This document shows positions 10,615 through 21,321 of a stretch of 64,000 nt of DNA, one piece after another; within the stretch, counting starts at the first letter, position 1; each line of letters opens with the position of its first letter. The position numbers and the translations under genes were made by a program. Origin of the DNA: Flectonema sp. DT1601 (lineage: Eukaryota > Euglenozoa > Diplonemea > Diplonemida > Diplonemidae); NCBI GenBank assembly GCA_964019425.1, contig OZ025857.1, positions 496,001 to 560,000 on the forward strand, given 5' to 3'. A model generated the notes under the pieces. It was not told the DNA's origin. It did no database searches and saw only the letters and a program-made list of their open reading frames with translations.

Positions 10615-13600
10615 AACAAACAAAAAAAATAGGAGAAGAAAAAAAAAAAAAGTTGGAGACAGTTGATTACATTCCTTATGCGAGTTTCAAGGGGAGTACA
10701 GCCAGAGTCGTGTTAGGGTTTCCGTGTTTGGTGTGTACCTGGCTGGCTTTCCTTCGCTTCGGATATTGATTGTTCTCCTTCCCAATTTTTTTTCCCCCCA
10801 TTTTTTTTTATATTCTTTCAATCTCTCTCGCCTGAGTTGCCTCTTTGGTGGGGCATTTCATGAAAAAAAAAAAAAAAAAAAAAAAAAAAAACAGTATACC
10901 GCCTCTCGGTTTTATTTATTTATTTATTTATTTTCTTTCCTGCACGGGATTAGAGCAGACAAGAAAAGTCTTTCTTATCCTCGTGTTTAATTATCTTTTG
11001 TTGTAAAAAAAAAAAAAAAAAACCCAAAAAACCCAAAAAAAACAAAACTCGGTGGTAAATACCTCATCTTCTTTCTTATAGGAAGTCGTCCTGAGGGGGA
11101 TCAAAAAAAATGCCAGCGTGTCAGTTAATAAGACGGAGAAAAAAAAAGAAAGGGGGTATGGGAAAAGGGGTGGGGGAAAAATAAGAAAAAAAAAAAAAAA
11201 AAAATAGAAAGCCTCCAAAGACTAAAACAGAAACAAGAAAAATAAGAAAAAAACAAAAAACAAAATCACAGCTGGCCTATTTTTGAGCCCCTGCACTCGC
11301 ACACGTTCTCTTCAAGCACCTATTGGAATTCTCTAACCTGTAAAGCTAGTCGAGGGATGCGTGCGAAGGAACCTCTGGATTCGTCTTCTAGTATCTTTTT
11401 TCCCGTTGTCCCCCATGTCCTATTATTCTTCCCCCTTTATTTAAGTTCTACTGCAGTACATGCACATAAACATTCTCCTTTTTATTTTTTTCCCCCTCCA
11501 AAAAGAAAAGGTAGTCGAATCTCAAAAGACATCGCAGGTTCCTTATATATAGCTTAGAACAAGACTGCGAATAAATGAATGAAATGTGTTTTCTTTAAAC
11601 AGGTGTCTTAGTGTAAACTCGTTCCAGTCTTTGTGGCGAACTCTTCGCTGCGGAAGACATTTTTTTTTTAATTGGGGAAGGGGAGGAGGCAGCTTAACTA
11701 CGATTCACTGATGCATTCGTCAGTATGAGTTTTTTTTTTCTCCCTTTTTTCCCCTCTTTTTTTTTCTTCTTCTTTCCCGTTTCACATTAATATATGATAA
11801 TCGGGTTAATCCAACGAGGACAAGGGTATGACACCAGGTAGTTCCTTCGTATTGCTTGACGTTTGTTTCGTGTAGTTTGCAATGTTGTATTAGAAGTTGT
11901 AAAGCCATCGGTTTCGACCGAGTCTTGCTTTTCTTTATGCGCAATTAGCACATACACAAGACACATTACATCTCAGATTTGGAGTGCGCCGATTCCCCTA
12001 CCCTTCTGTTGTTAAAATCAAATTATCCCCTCAATTGGTCAATCTTACCTTTTTTTTTCGTGTGCAAAAAAGATTTTTTTTTTTTTTTTTCCCTTTAAAT
12101 TTATTTCTCTCCTCTCGTTGCAGCGTTTTCTTTTTCCTTTTTTTTCCCTCTTTTTTTTTCCTTTCTCTTTTCGTTGTTCTTTGCTCAACGAATGAGGGAC
12201 CGTATCACGCGAGTTGCGAGAAGAAGTCTTTTTGCTTGTGTTTTTAATAAAGGAAATAACACCACTAGAGAGTGTAATGCGCGGCAAGGATTTTCTTCGT
12301 TTCTCTTTTATTTCACATCGACCTCTCATCATGTTGTTGCGACAAGGTTAACCATATATTAGATTACCCTGGAAGGGAAAATTCCTTTTGCTTTTGGGGT
12401 GTCTTTTTTTTTTTTTTTTTTCTTTTAATTTTTAAAACTGTTGTAAGAGAGCTGCAGTTGTTTTGTGCCATCTTAAAGTGTTGTGGTTAATGGAAGAGAA
12501 TATTTTTTTTAAAGCGGATATAAAAAGAATGAACAAAAAAAAAAAAAAAAAAAAAAAAAAAAGAAGAAGAACCCAAATACACGGAAACCCTTCTTGTCGA
12601 GGGAACCATACGCTACCTATTAGCTGCTCTCCTGTATCACAGTCGCAGGAAGGCGCAACCTTATCGCTCTGTTATTATTTACTTTCATTTATTGAGGAAA
12701 CTTTTTGTGCCCTTTTATTTATGTTTTTTTTTGATACGAAAAAAAACTTAAGTACATATGGTGAGGTACGTCATGGGAAGCAGGAAAGAAAGGAAAAAAA
12801 GCCCCACAAGAAAGAAAAAAAAAAAAAAAAAAAAATAGCCCCTCAGGGTCTTGTCTTTATGAAGTGTAGTAAAAGTGTGTGAGTCCGGTGGCTATTGCCA
12901 GCTTGTTATTCCGAACCTGCTCCTCTCTCGCTCCCTCTCTCTCTCTTTTCCCCTTTGAAGGCTCTTTTTTTTTTCTTCTTTTTCTTTTTCACTACGGCTC
13001 AAAAAAAAAAAAAAAAAAACTGCGGGTATTCTTTCATTTTACTTCATTTTTTCTTGTTATATTTCATGGGGAACATTTCTTCTTGACGAGAGTTTTTTTT
13101 TCCCTTCCCCCAAGACCCTACTTATTCTTTTTAAATCTCTATCTGTGAAGGGGTAAGAGTGCAATAATTCCCTGTACTGCAGATTTTGCCGGAAAAAAAA
13201 AAAAAAAAAAAAAGAAAGGTTTCTATGTTTCTATGTTTTTTTTTTTTTTTTTTTTTTTTTTGTTGTTTCTTGGGGATTGTTGTTTTTTTTAAAAAAAAAA
13301 ATCCTCCCTTTGACCTCTTCTGATCACCTCCCCCATTATTTTTTCTACGCGGCTAGTATTTTTTTTACAGGACTTTTTTTTTTTTTTTTTGGAAACAAAA
13401 AAATAAAAACAAAAAAAAGTTCTGCGGGATGCATTATTGAAAGAAGGGGAAAAAAAAAACAAAAAATGAACGAAACAAACTACACTGAAACAAGGGAAAC
13501 TACAGCATACCCCGAAGTGTTTATCTGAACTCGTTGTATAGCAGAGTAGTTCTAAAAAATACTGACTACAGATCGCGTATATCTGATCCGTGAAGGACCG

Positions 13601-13978
13601 GTTTTTTTTTTTTTTTTCTCACCTCATTCTTTGCTTGCTTTGTTGCGTAACGTAAATGCTTACTCATCCTCGCTGCCTCTCTCTCTCACTCACTCTCTCT
13701 TTCAAAAAAAAAAAAAGAAAATATTCTCACCTCATTTTTTTTCCCTATCCTTTCTGTTCATGTTTCATGCGGCAATTGGCTGTTCTTATGTAAGGGAGTG
13801 TGTCTTTTTGTACCATTTCCCCCCCGATTTTCCTGTGTCACAGTTTGTATTGAAGAAAAACAAAAACAAAAAAAAAGAAACCTTTTTATGAAAATTAAAT
13901 GAAGGTACTTGTTGCATAGGAAACACATTGCCCCTTAACTGGGCAAAAACGTTTGATTGATTTTTTTTTTTTTTTTTT

Positions 13979-14113
13979 GTACCGACGTAGTCGGAGAAGG
14001 AACTATTCAGATTGAAAACCATTATTTCTGATCGTCAGGATTTATTTTTCCCCCGTGCGACAGGATTCTGTCTGCGTTTCAACGAAATATATAAGGCTAA
14101 TCTGAATGGTTTC
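13979..14113 (+). repeat. Structured dispersed repeat, copy 2 (full length)
   Basis: A T run is followed by the hairpin CCGAC-GTA-GTCGG, the left arm CTATTCAGATT, the internal hairpin GACAG-GATT-CTGTC followed by TGCG, and the right arm AATCTGAATGG, then a T run. It is the best-preserved member of the GTACCGACG subfamily together with the copy at 59736. Confidence 0.85.
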
Positions 14114-14583
14114 TTTTTTTTTTCCCCTCCCGCTTCATGTCATTGCATAGAGGTTGTTTCCGAGTAAGAATAAACGAAATTATGGTGAAGAGAATAGAAA
14201 GTGTAGAGGGGAAAAAAAAAAAAAAAAAAAACAGAAATCAGAAAAAGGAAGAATAGTGTTGTTGTCAATAAAAAGAAAAGACAATTTCAGGGGTTTTCAA
14301 TTATTAAATACCAGTATAAGCCTTTCTTCCTTTCTGTGCTCTACTGAATAGCAGTCCTGATGAAGAAATGTACCTTTTTTTTTCTTTTCTTTCTTTTTTT
14401 CTTAAAATCCTCACTATTTTAATCAACCAAAATCGTTTTTTTTTATTTAAATTTTTTCCTTCCAACGCAACGGTACTGCCGTTTGCGGTTTTTTTTTTTT
14501 TTAAATCCCCTTTTAATTCTCATTTCCCAATCCCTACCCTTCTCCATCACCCGGTCGTTCCTTCCGACCAAAAAGCTACAGCA

Positions 14584-14682
14584 ATGCAACTATGTTGGAT
14601 ACTTTGTTGTGGGTCGAGTGTGAAACAATACTTACTATTGCTTATGGTGACAGGCAGCATGCTGTTACTAACAGCATGCTAG
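14584..14682 (+). other. Possible microprotein ORF or structured RNA with a perfect 11-bp hairpin
   Basis: This is an island of mixed sequence in a homopolymer-rich spacer. An acceptor-like CTACAG (14576-14581) is followed 2 nt later by an ATG that opens a 32-residue hydrophobic ORF (MQLCWILCCG...). A second frame from 14592 gives a 72-residue ORF ending in poly-Lys. Inside lies a perfect stem AGCATGCTGTT/AACAGCATGCT with loop ACT (14656-14680). The flanks AAACAATACTT and AAGTATTTGTTT can pair around it, with one bulge. I cannot decide between a tiny membrane peptide and a non-coding RNA. Confidence 0.35.
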
Positions 14683-15379
14683 TGACTCCAAAAGTTGCAA
14701 GTATTTGTTTTTACAAACTAGGGGGACGTGTGCTTGAGGAGGGGGTGGGAAAATATTCAGAAACCCAACCCAGAGAGAAGAAAAAAAAAAAAAAAAAAAA
14801 AAAAGAATAACTGTCCTCCCACTCCATCTCACCTTTCTCAGATTTTTTTTTTAAATTCAAGGTGGTCTAATTACTGCCAATGAATAAAAGAGTTGAAAAA
14901 CTGACCAGCGATGCTTTGGTTAAAAAAAAAAAAAAAAAAGGTAGAAGGGAAAAAAAAAAAAAAAAAAAAACAACAAAGATAGAGTGATAGCAAAAGAAGT
15001 ACTGGCGAAGCGATGGTGAGCATCCCGCCCCCCTCCTCCACATTTCTTTTGAACTAATTACTACCAGTCACATCAGCCTTGTCTTTTATATTCCTCTCTT
15101 GGTTTATACAACACACTTATTTTGTATGGCATCCGCGGACTGTCTTTGTTGAGGCTGTGAAATATAAAAAAAAAAACTTTTTTTTTTTTTTTTTTTGGTA
15201 TTCTTTTTTTTAAAAACCATCTTCTCTAAACAGGTTTTTGATAAACAAATAATAAGTTTCAAGACACTAGTAGACTTGTCTAAAGTAGAAGGTGTTTTTT
15301 TTTAAAAATTTTTTTTATATAAATGTGAAAAAATTCATTTAACAGTTTTTAAACCACAGTCAGTTAGGAGACTCCCACC

Positions 15380-17356
15380 ATGCGAAGATACTATTGCACA
15401 AGAACACCTTTGTGTACTAAGTACGCCAGTAGTAGGGTTCGATGGACAGGAAAACTACGAAATGACAACCCTGTGATCTTTGAACCGAAACAAACAGATG
15501 AGATGCAAGCCACCCTACGAGCTATATTCGACGACTATTACGCGGAAGCTGCGGAAGTATCTCTGGTTGACACCTTTCAAAAACAATTAGAATCAAGTAA
15601 GGGAACTATTACTGGGCTATTAAAGGAATCTCTGGCAGCTGAAACACTTCTTCAAACGATTCTCTTACCTACTGGAGGTAGGAAGGGAGGTATCGATATG
15701 ACTATACGTAAGGGATTGTTAGGTGATTGGGAAATACCATTCGAAGACGTAGCTATGAAATGTTGGGCAGATATATTTTATCCATTTACATTCAAACCAG
15801 TAACCCAAGAAGTCGTGGATGAGGCTTTGCAAATTCAGAAAACGATATCAAATACAAAACTTCGTGGGGGAACTCGATGCTTAGTAGAAGCCCATTTGGC
15901 TGTTTTTTGTGTTGTCGTTAATTACGATTTGCAAGTGACGGGTGAATCAAAATATATTACCTCAGTTTATGGCATAGTTAATACTCTGTATGAACGACAA
16001 TATATTTTTCATCCGAACCTTTCTGAATTATTGGTGAGCACGTTGTGCAATGTATCATCACATTTACGACATCAGAGACAGCAAGAAACCGATCATCGAA
16101 AAAAAAAAAATTTAGTAGATAAGGAACAGCATTGTGCTGAAAAATTATGTGCTGTAGCTGAAAGTTTAGGCAACTCTCCGACCCTTAACACCTGGGGTCC
16201 GAGTATTTTCCCATATATATATGCTACTGTTAAAGGAGCCTTAGCAGAAAAACAACTTTCAAATTTTGTATTTGCAGGTAGGAAACTGTTGAGAGATGGT
16301 TCAATCGCTATTGATTTGATTAATACACTGCATGCTGATTACGAACTCTCACGTGATTCATATTCCAATACTTTTTGTGAACATGTTGGTGTTCAGATTA
16401 GAAAAACTATCTCAACATTACTAACGGTCAAATACACTTTACATCCCATTCTTGAATGTGATCTTTGGAAAACAGAAGAAGGACAACTTGCAGCAAAACG
16501 ACTTATAATGTTACTTACGGGAATGTCAAAAATGAGTGACGATAAAATATCCTGGTCTCAGGGATTACATTGCATTAGAATATTTAGTGATACGGTGAAT
16601 AAAGTTCCTATTGTAGATGTGATTCCGTTTTTGGAACAAATAAAAACTTCTATTGGAAATCAATGTAGTGAGCCACTCTTGTCTGAGATTGTAGGCTTCA
16701 CAGATCACATGATAACTGTAGAAGATTTCCCATACTCGAGTGAGTCTCTATGGAGGACACTAATCTATTTGTCGAGAGTTGTTGGGTCTGATTGTGAACG
16801 TCGCCTGTGTGAAAAATTAGTAAATAATATAAACATAATGTCTGCTACAGATCCTGTTAAATACGATCCGATATTATCGCAGTCTTCAGCGGTAAATACT
16901 TTATTGAGATCGTTGTCGTTTCCTGATTTAGTTTTAAAAGTTATCGTTTTTATGGAAAAAAAGAAATTACAACTTTCCCAATACGACTATATAATAACTT
17001 TTAACAAGCTTGCTGAAGATCACCTTTGGAACGAGATTATAGATAAACTCTGGTTGGGTGGACTGGGAGCCAATTCCAGAACAGGAGCGATACGTAACAG
17101 CTTCATAATCTGCGCTGCTCATGCCTACTGCATGCGGTATCACTCTGAACGAAGACGACCAGATCAACGAACTGCCATCAACCTAATCGAGGAACACCTC
17201 ACTGATTGGGTTAACGAAATCGATTCAGCAGCCACTGCAATGCTATCCCCGAGAAACCAATTACAACTCGGAATGACTGTTTTTAAAAGGGTGTTACCTC
17301 CGATTACTTTTAATAAAATAAAAGCTGTCGAAGAATCATTTCCAACTGGTAGGTGA
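15380..17356 (+). CDS. Unrecognised helical protein with a mitochondrial-type N-terminus
   Basis: The protein has 658 residues in one exon. The start is the first ATG after an ACAG at 15356-15359, with the favourable context CCACCATGC. The N-terminus MRRYYCTRTPLCTKYASSRV is rich in Arg, Ser and Thr and free of acidic residues, as in mitochondrial presequences. The rest reads as continuous amphipathic helices with no motif I can name, which suggests an alpha-solenoid of the PPR, HEAT or RAP-protein type used in organelle RNA metabolism. That assignment is inference from composition only. The downstream gene (CCAR1-like) starts 332 nt later, separated by an AT-rich spacer with long A runs. Confidence 0.7.
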   Translation: MRRYYCTRTPLCTKYASSRVRWTGKLRNDNPVIFEPKQTDEMQATLRAIFDDYYAEAAEVSLVDTFQKQLESSKGTITGLLKESLAAETLLQTILLPTGGRKGGIDMTIRKGLLGDWEIPFEDVAMKCWADIFYPFTFKPVTQEVVDEALQIQKTISNTKLRGGTRCLVEAHLAVFCVVVNYDLQVTGESKYITSVYGIVNTLYERQYIFHPNLSELLVSTLCNVSSHLRHQRQQETDHRKKKNLVDKEQHCAEKLCAVAESLGNSPTLNTWGPSIFPYIYATVKGALAEKQLSNFVFAGRKLLRDGSIAIDLINTLHADYELSRDSYSNTFCEHVGVQIRKTISTLLTVKYTLHPILECDLWKTEEGQLAAKRLIMLLTGMSKMSDDKISWSQGLHCIRIFSDTVNKVPIVDVIPFLEQIKTSIGNQCSEPLLSEIVGFTDHMITVEDFPYSSESLWRTLIYLSRVVGSDCERRLCEKLVNNINIMSATDPVKYDPILSQSSAVNTLLRSLSFPDLVLKVIVFMEKKKLQLSQYDYIITFNKLAEDHLWNEIIDKLWLGGLGANSRTGAIRNSFIICAAHAYCMRYHSERRRPDQRTAINLIEEHLTDWVNEIDSAATAMLSPRNQLQLGMTVFKRVLPPITFNKIKAVEESFPTGR

Positions 17357-17688
17357 GCATCCCAAAAAAAAAAAAAAAAAAAAATGGTGCTGAGCCACCG
17401 CATAGAAAGCTATAACTTAAATGGGCTGATTTTATAATTCGACGCCTTTGTTATATTGTTATCATGTTGTTAGTTTGTTTTTTTGTGTTTTTTTATTTTG
17501 TTTTATTTTATTTTTTATTCCATTAAGTCAGGCAGAGAGGATAAGTATGAATAGAGACAAGAAGAATTTTATTGTTTTGATTTGTTTTATATAGTTTAAA
17601 TCATTGAAAAAAAAAAAAAAAAAAAAAAAAGAAAGGGTTGGGAGAGGGGAGTGACAAACAAGTATATATAGAAAAAAAAAAAAAAATA

Positions 17689-19269
17689 ATGTCTCATTAT
17701 GCGCCCATCCCTGGCAAGGTTCCACTCGCAGGGAAGGGATGCTATCCAGCGGGTCCGGTTAGAAAAAAAGTTCAACCGATTGTTCCAACACAGTTACTTG
17801 AGAGTCAACAGTTGGTTGAGAAGTCTGAAAGTTTTCCTGTTGGAGAAATGCCGTACCAGTTGAAGGTTAGAAGGTTAGTAGAGCAAAAATTAAGATCACC
17901 TCACAGAGGATTTCTACCAATGGATTTAAAGAGAGTCACAGCTCACTGGGTTCACATGTCAAAAGGAAGCATTCCATGGAAAGACAACACAGACGTTATT
18001 GTAAACAGTCGAAGTGGTGGTATTCAACTTTATGAACATCCAATTCAAAATCAAAAAGACGATTCTCAAATAATAAACGTCCGCGCTCTTATAGTTCCCG
18101 GAATGGGAGAGACAGAACATTGCATCACCAGATCACTTGTAAGAAGTATTCATCTGACTGCTGCAGGAACTATTAATAATACTGTATTCACATACGGTGG
18201 TCTTGTTCGTAGTGGTACCGATACGGAGCTATCTGCTGAATTAATCAAACTTGTGAAGGAGCAATCGGGTGCTGACCTTTCTAATGCTCATTGGAAGAAA
18301 CTTGTTGAATTTACGTATTCTTCTGGTCCTTCGACGGTATTCTTTACTCCGATTATAACCGAAGGAACACCACCAGTTTTCTCACCACAGATGACGACTG
18401 ATGGTGATGGTGTTGAGACTTACCATGTCACACCGTTGAGGTTTACTCTTGGATCTTTATTAGATAATACGGTATGTGTGATTCAAAGGCTTTTGTCGAA
18501 GACGGAATGGGAACAAAAAAAAAAATAAATAAAATAACAGATTCATTCAGATACTCCTCGTGACACGATAGAGTTTTGTATGGCTGCTGACTCCCTCGAT
18601 GAATGGGGCAGGCGTGACATGGCTCACCAGATTTTAAAAATACTTCGAGTCAGAAAACATGAAGCTATAAGGAAGTCTGAAATCGATAGAGCAGAAAAAG
18701 ATCGCATCGGTACAACAAAAAGACGACGAGAAGATGAAGAAACCGAAAGAAAATTAAAACGACAACAGCGAGATCTCATAATCAGAAATAAATGGAGCAA
18801 CACCGACGAAGGAAAAACTGATGAAGAAAAGCGAACGGCCATGAGACAACGTCACGGCGTATTAAAAGACATGAGAGACGCTGATCAGGTTGAGGATGAC
18901 GAACTTACAAAGAAATGGGAATCTGAAGATGAAAAAACCACCAGCAAAGCACCCCAACAAATAACAGTTCAGGAACTCCAACCTGAGTACTTGGAGGCCT
19001 TTCGATATTTTGATAGGAATGAAGAAGGATCCATCACTCGTCTTCGTCTTCATAATATTCTTCTTTGTGTTGATGAAGAGCTCACCCTCAAAGAGGTTGT
19101 TGACTTACTAGACATTCCACAACTTCCTCGTAAACAAGCACATCTTCCTTATAGGAAGTTAGCTTTATTATCAAAAATAGTTGATGCCTCGACAGCTCAA
19201 AAACCACAACGAGAATCTGAAGAAGAAGAACAACCGGAAGAGACTTCCCAGTCGGTTCCAACTGTTTAG
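17689..19269 (+). CDS. CCAR1/CCAR2-like (DBC1 domain) protein
   Basis: Exons 17689-18471 and 18541-19269; the intron 18472-18540 (GTATGT...AACAG) is phase 0 and the product has 503 residues. Residues about 55-260 match the inactive nudix-like DBC1 domain of CCAR proteins, including FLPMDLKR, a SAELIKLVKEQSGADLSNAHW stretch and VFFTPII. The exon junction rebuilds the family segment SLLDNTIHSDTPRDTIEF. A charged coiled coil and an EF-hand-like module (YLEAFRYFDRNEEGSITRLR) follow, as in CCAR1, and an acidic Glu-rich tail ends the protein. The N-terminal S1-like and SAP domains of animal CCAR1 are not evident. CCAR proteins are nuclear co-regulators of transcription and splicing. I use the ATG at 17689 because the upstream codons are an A-rich leader. 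Confidence 0.82.
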
Positions 19270-19559
19270 CTGGACACAGTGCGGGTGTGCTGTATATTCT
19301 TTTAGGGGGAAAAAAAACAAAAAACCAACTCCAAGGATGTCCTCTGAAGATCTTGAGCTGTTTTCAGGTTGAGGAGATTCCCCTAAAATTGTAATTTAAC
19401 ATTTGATACCACCAGTCAGGGGGGAGGTGGGTGACTTGTCGTTTTATTGATTTCCGTCTCGTTTAGATATGATTCTAGTCTGTTTGTATTGTTGTCGTAA
19501 CTTTAAATTTTTTTTTAATTTATTCCTTCCCTTCAGACTTGACACAAAATCAATAAAAA

Positions 19560-20165
19560 ATGTCATCTGAAGACGGGGTTTGGACTTCGGAATACAAAAT
19601 AAATTATGATCTTCTCAACGGGGGAGGTCACGTTAAGTGTTGGAAGTTTCTGACTCACCCTGAAGGATGGATTGATAATATGGGAATCTTAGTGATGTTG
19701 GTAGTTCCTATTTGGGGATTCATCTGGATTCTAACCCAAGAATACCTTCCAGCAATATTCTTATTGGGAACTTGTAATATCGTATCAATTGCTGTGTCGT
19801 TGTTGTTGTTGGTTCCAGCTAGTAGAGAGCCGTCGACTTATACTTCTTTAAAACATTTAAGCAGACTGCTTAATACTGATCCTCGTATGACTCCGAATAG
19901 TTGGAGGCATATATTCACACTTGGGACTTGGATTTTTCAGCTTCTTGTTTTGGGTGCTGTTGTTCTTACTGAATGTCGTCTTGTTGTTGGTGTTTTCTTA
20001 CCGGAGATCGCTTCACCTCCGACTCCTGATCACTCTCTTCCGTATATCCTCGCTGAGCAGTTGTCATCTTCCCTCGTGGGTAATTTAATAACTTTGGCTT
20101 TAACGACGTTTTCAGCTACTTTTTTTGGATTTTCGTGGTTGGTTGGATGCTTCAGAGATCGGTAG
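19560..20165 (+). CDS. Unrecognised multi-pass membrane protein
   Basis: The protein has 201 residues in a single exon. Hydrophobic segments lie at about residues 42-62, 66-86, 116-140 and 168-195, giving four or possibly five membrane helices. A short polar N-terminus (MSSEDGVWTSEYKINYDLL) precedes the first helix and the protein ends in basic residues (CFRDR). No family motif was recognised. A polypyrimidine tract ending in CTTCAG (19531-19536) lies 24 nt upstream of the ATG, which supports this start as the first codon of a processed transcript. Confidence 0.7.
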   Translation: MSSEDGVWTSEYKINYDLLNGGGHVKCWKFLTHPEGWIDNMGILVMLVVPIWGFIWILTQEYLPAIFLLGTCNIVSIAVSLLLLVPASREPSTYTSLKHLSRLLNTDPRMTPNSWRHIFTLGTWIFQLLVLGAVVLTECRLVVGVFLPEIASPPTPDHSLPYILAEQLSSSLVGNLITLALTTFSATFFGFSWLVGCFRDR

Positions 20166-20382
20166 TCAGATGTCATTCTACACGAGAGGAATAAGTTATA
20201 TCTGGTGACGAATGGGAATTTTTTAAAAACTTGTGAGGTATTACACCAATTCAGCTGTTGTGTTGTACCCAAATAGTGTGTGGGATACAAGAAGAGTTGA
20301 TTTATTTATTTATTTATTTTTTTTTTATTTATTATATATTTCCCGTCTTTTTTTGTTGCAACCTCGATCGAAAATATAATGT

Positions 20383-20590
20383 GGAGGCTTTGAGGATGTC
20401 GTTTCCTCGACCCATTTTCAAACTTTGAGAAGTGGGCCACCTCTTGATGGTAAGTGGTCGCTCATCAGATCCCACAAAGGGTGTCGGTTCATCTAGACAG
20501 CAGGACGGTGGCCATGGAAGTCGACATCCGATAATGAGTGTGTAACAACTCACCTGCTGAATGAACCGGTCCGTGAAAATTTGGAACTGC
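20383..20590 (+). pseudogene. Fragment of nuclear LSU (25S/28S) rRNA
   Basis: The segment contains long stretches of the universally conserved eukaryotic LSU domain II, in order: AGTGGGCCAC near 20431, CGCTCATCAGA at 20459, GGTTCATCTAGACAGCAGG at 20486, GACGGTGGCCATGGAAGTCG at 20505, GTGTGTAACAACTCACCTG at 20538 and GAATGAACCGG at 20559. Compared with the usual sequence, blocks of a few tens of bases are missing before the CTCATCAG motif, and conserved positions differ (CCGATAATGAG where CCGCTAAGGAG is normal). Only about 200 nt of a gene over 3 kb is present, so I call it an rRNA-derived insertion. A functional piece of a fragmented rRNA is the less likely alternative. The upstream border is uncertain. 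Confidence 0.85.
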
Positions 20591-21030
20591 CGCCTGTCTA
20601 TTTTAGAAAACAATAAAAGAAAATCCTCGAAGGAGTAGCTGACTAAACATTCAAAAAGTTTTCTTTTATTAATTTTTTTTTTTTTTTTAAACCGTTTACT
20701 TTTGAAGTGCGACTACATTCAAGGTGTTTGAACTACAACAACGACTGGTGGCTGAACATATGTTTTGCTACAAAAAAAAAAAAAAAAAAAAAAAAAGAAC
20801 AGCGAGCTCGGATAACAGGAATGAGATATGACAGTGTTCGCACTGACCTTTCCTTCATTTCCTTGGATCGGTTTTTTTTTTTTTTTTTTTTTTAAATATA
20901 ATTTGGTTTTTTTTTTTTTTTTTTTTTTTTTTGTTGAATTATACTGTCTCCAGAATTCTTTATAGCCTTTCCTCCAGCACCTCTTTATTTTTTTTTATAT
21001 TTTTTATTTTATTTTGATTTTCTCAAGAAA

Positions 21031-21065
<35 letters not shown>

Positions 21066-21321
21066 CAGATGTTCAGTCCCTATACAGGCTGCTCGTCCAC
21101 ATGCGGAGAAGACTTCCTTGTCTGAGTTCTTTCAGTTTATTTTAAGTTTAATGAGAGAATGAATAAAAAAATAATTTAATATAAACTTTCACAGCAGGAA
21201 ATAACAAACTAAATAGAAGAAGTGTTAAGGATCACTACCATCTTTCTGTCATCGGATTTGCGTTCGTTTTGTTTAACTTTTTAATACACCAATATTAACA
21301 GCATCTCATTAAAAAAAAAAA
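20591..21321. other. Spacer before the MFS gene
   Basis: It consists of A and T runs with short mixed islands (20700-20870, 21060-21130) that I could not match to rRNA or protein. It ends in ATTAACAG at 21294-21301, followed by a 20-nt leader with an A run up to the next ATG. Confidence 0.5.

Larger units (their letters stand above)
7748..15379. other. 7.6-kb spacer without a convincing long gene
   Basis: The many ORFs here are poly-Lys or poly-Phe readings of A and T runs and I accept none of them. Supportable items are the hairpin triplet at 7893-7947, a structured repeat copy at 13979-14113, a small hairpin at 9906-9924 (AACACACC/GGTGTGTT) and the hairpin with small ORFs near 14584-14682. 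The spacer ends with CCACAG at 15354-15359, 20 nt before the next gene. Confidence 0.55.

Noticed and set aside
13979-14113. Hammerhead ribozyme in the structured repeat
   Set aside because: GAAAC and a CCGATGA-like word occur in some copies, but the required CUGANGA core is absent in all copies, and the region forms a simple hairpin instead.
7748-15357. Many ORFs of 60-140 codons in the long spacer
   Set aside because: They consist mainly of Lys or Phe runs from A and T homopolymers and show no domain or codon pattern of the accepted genes.
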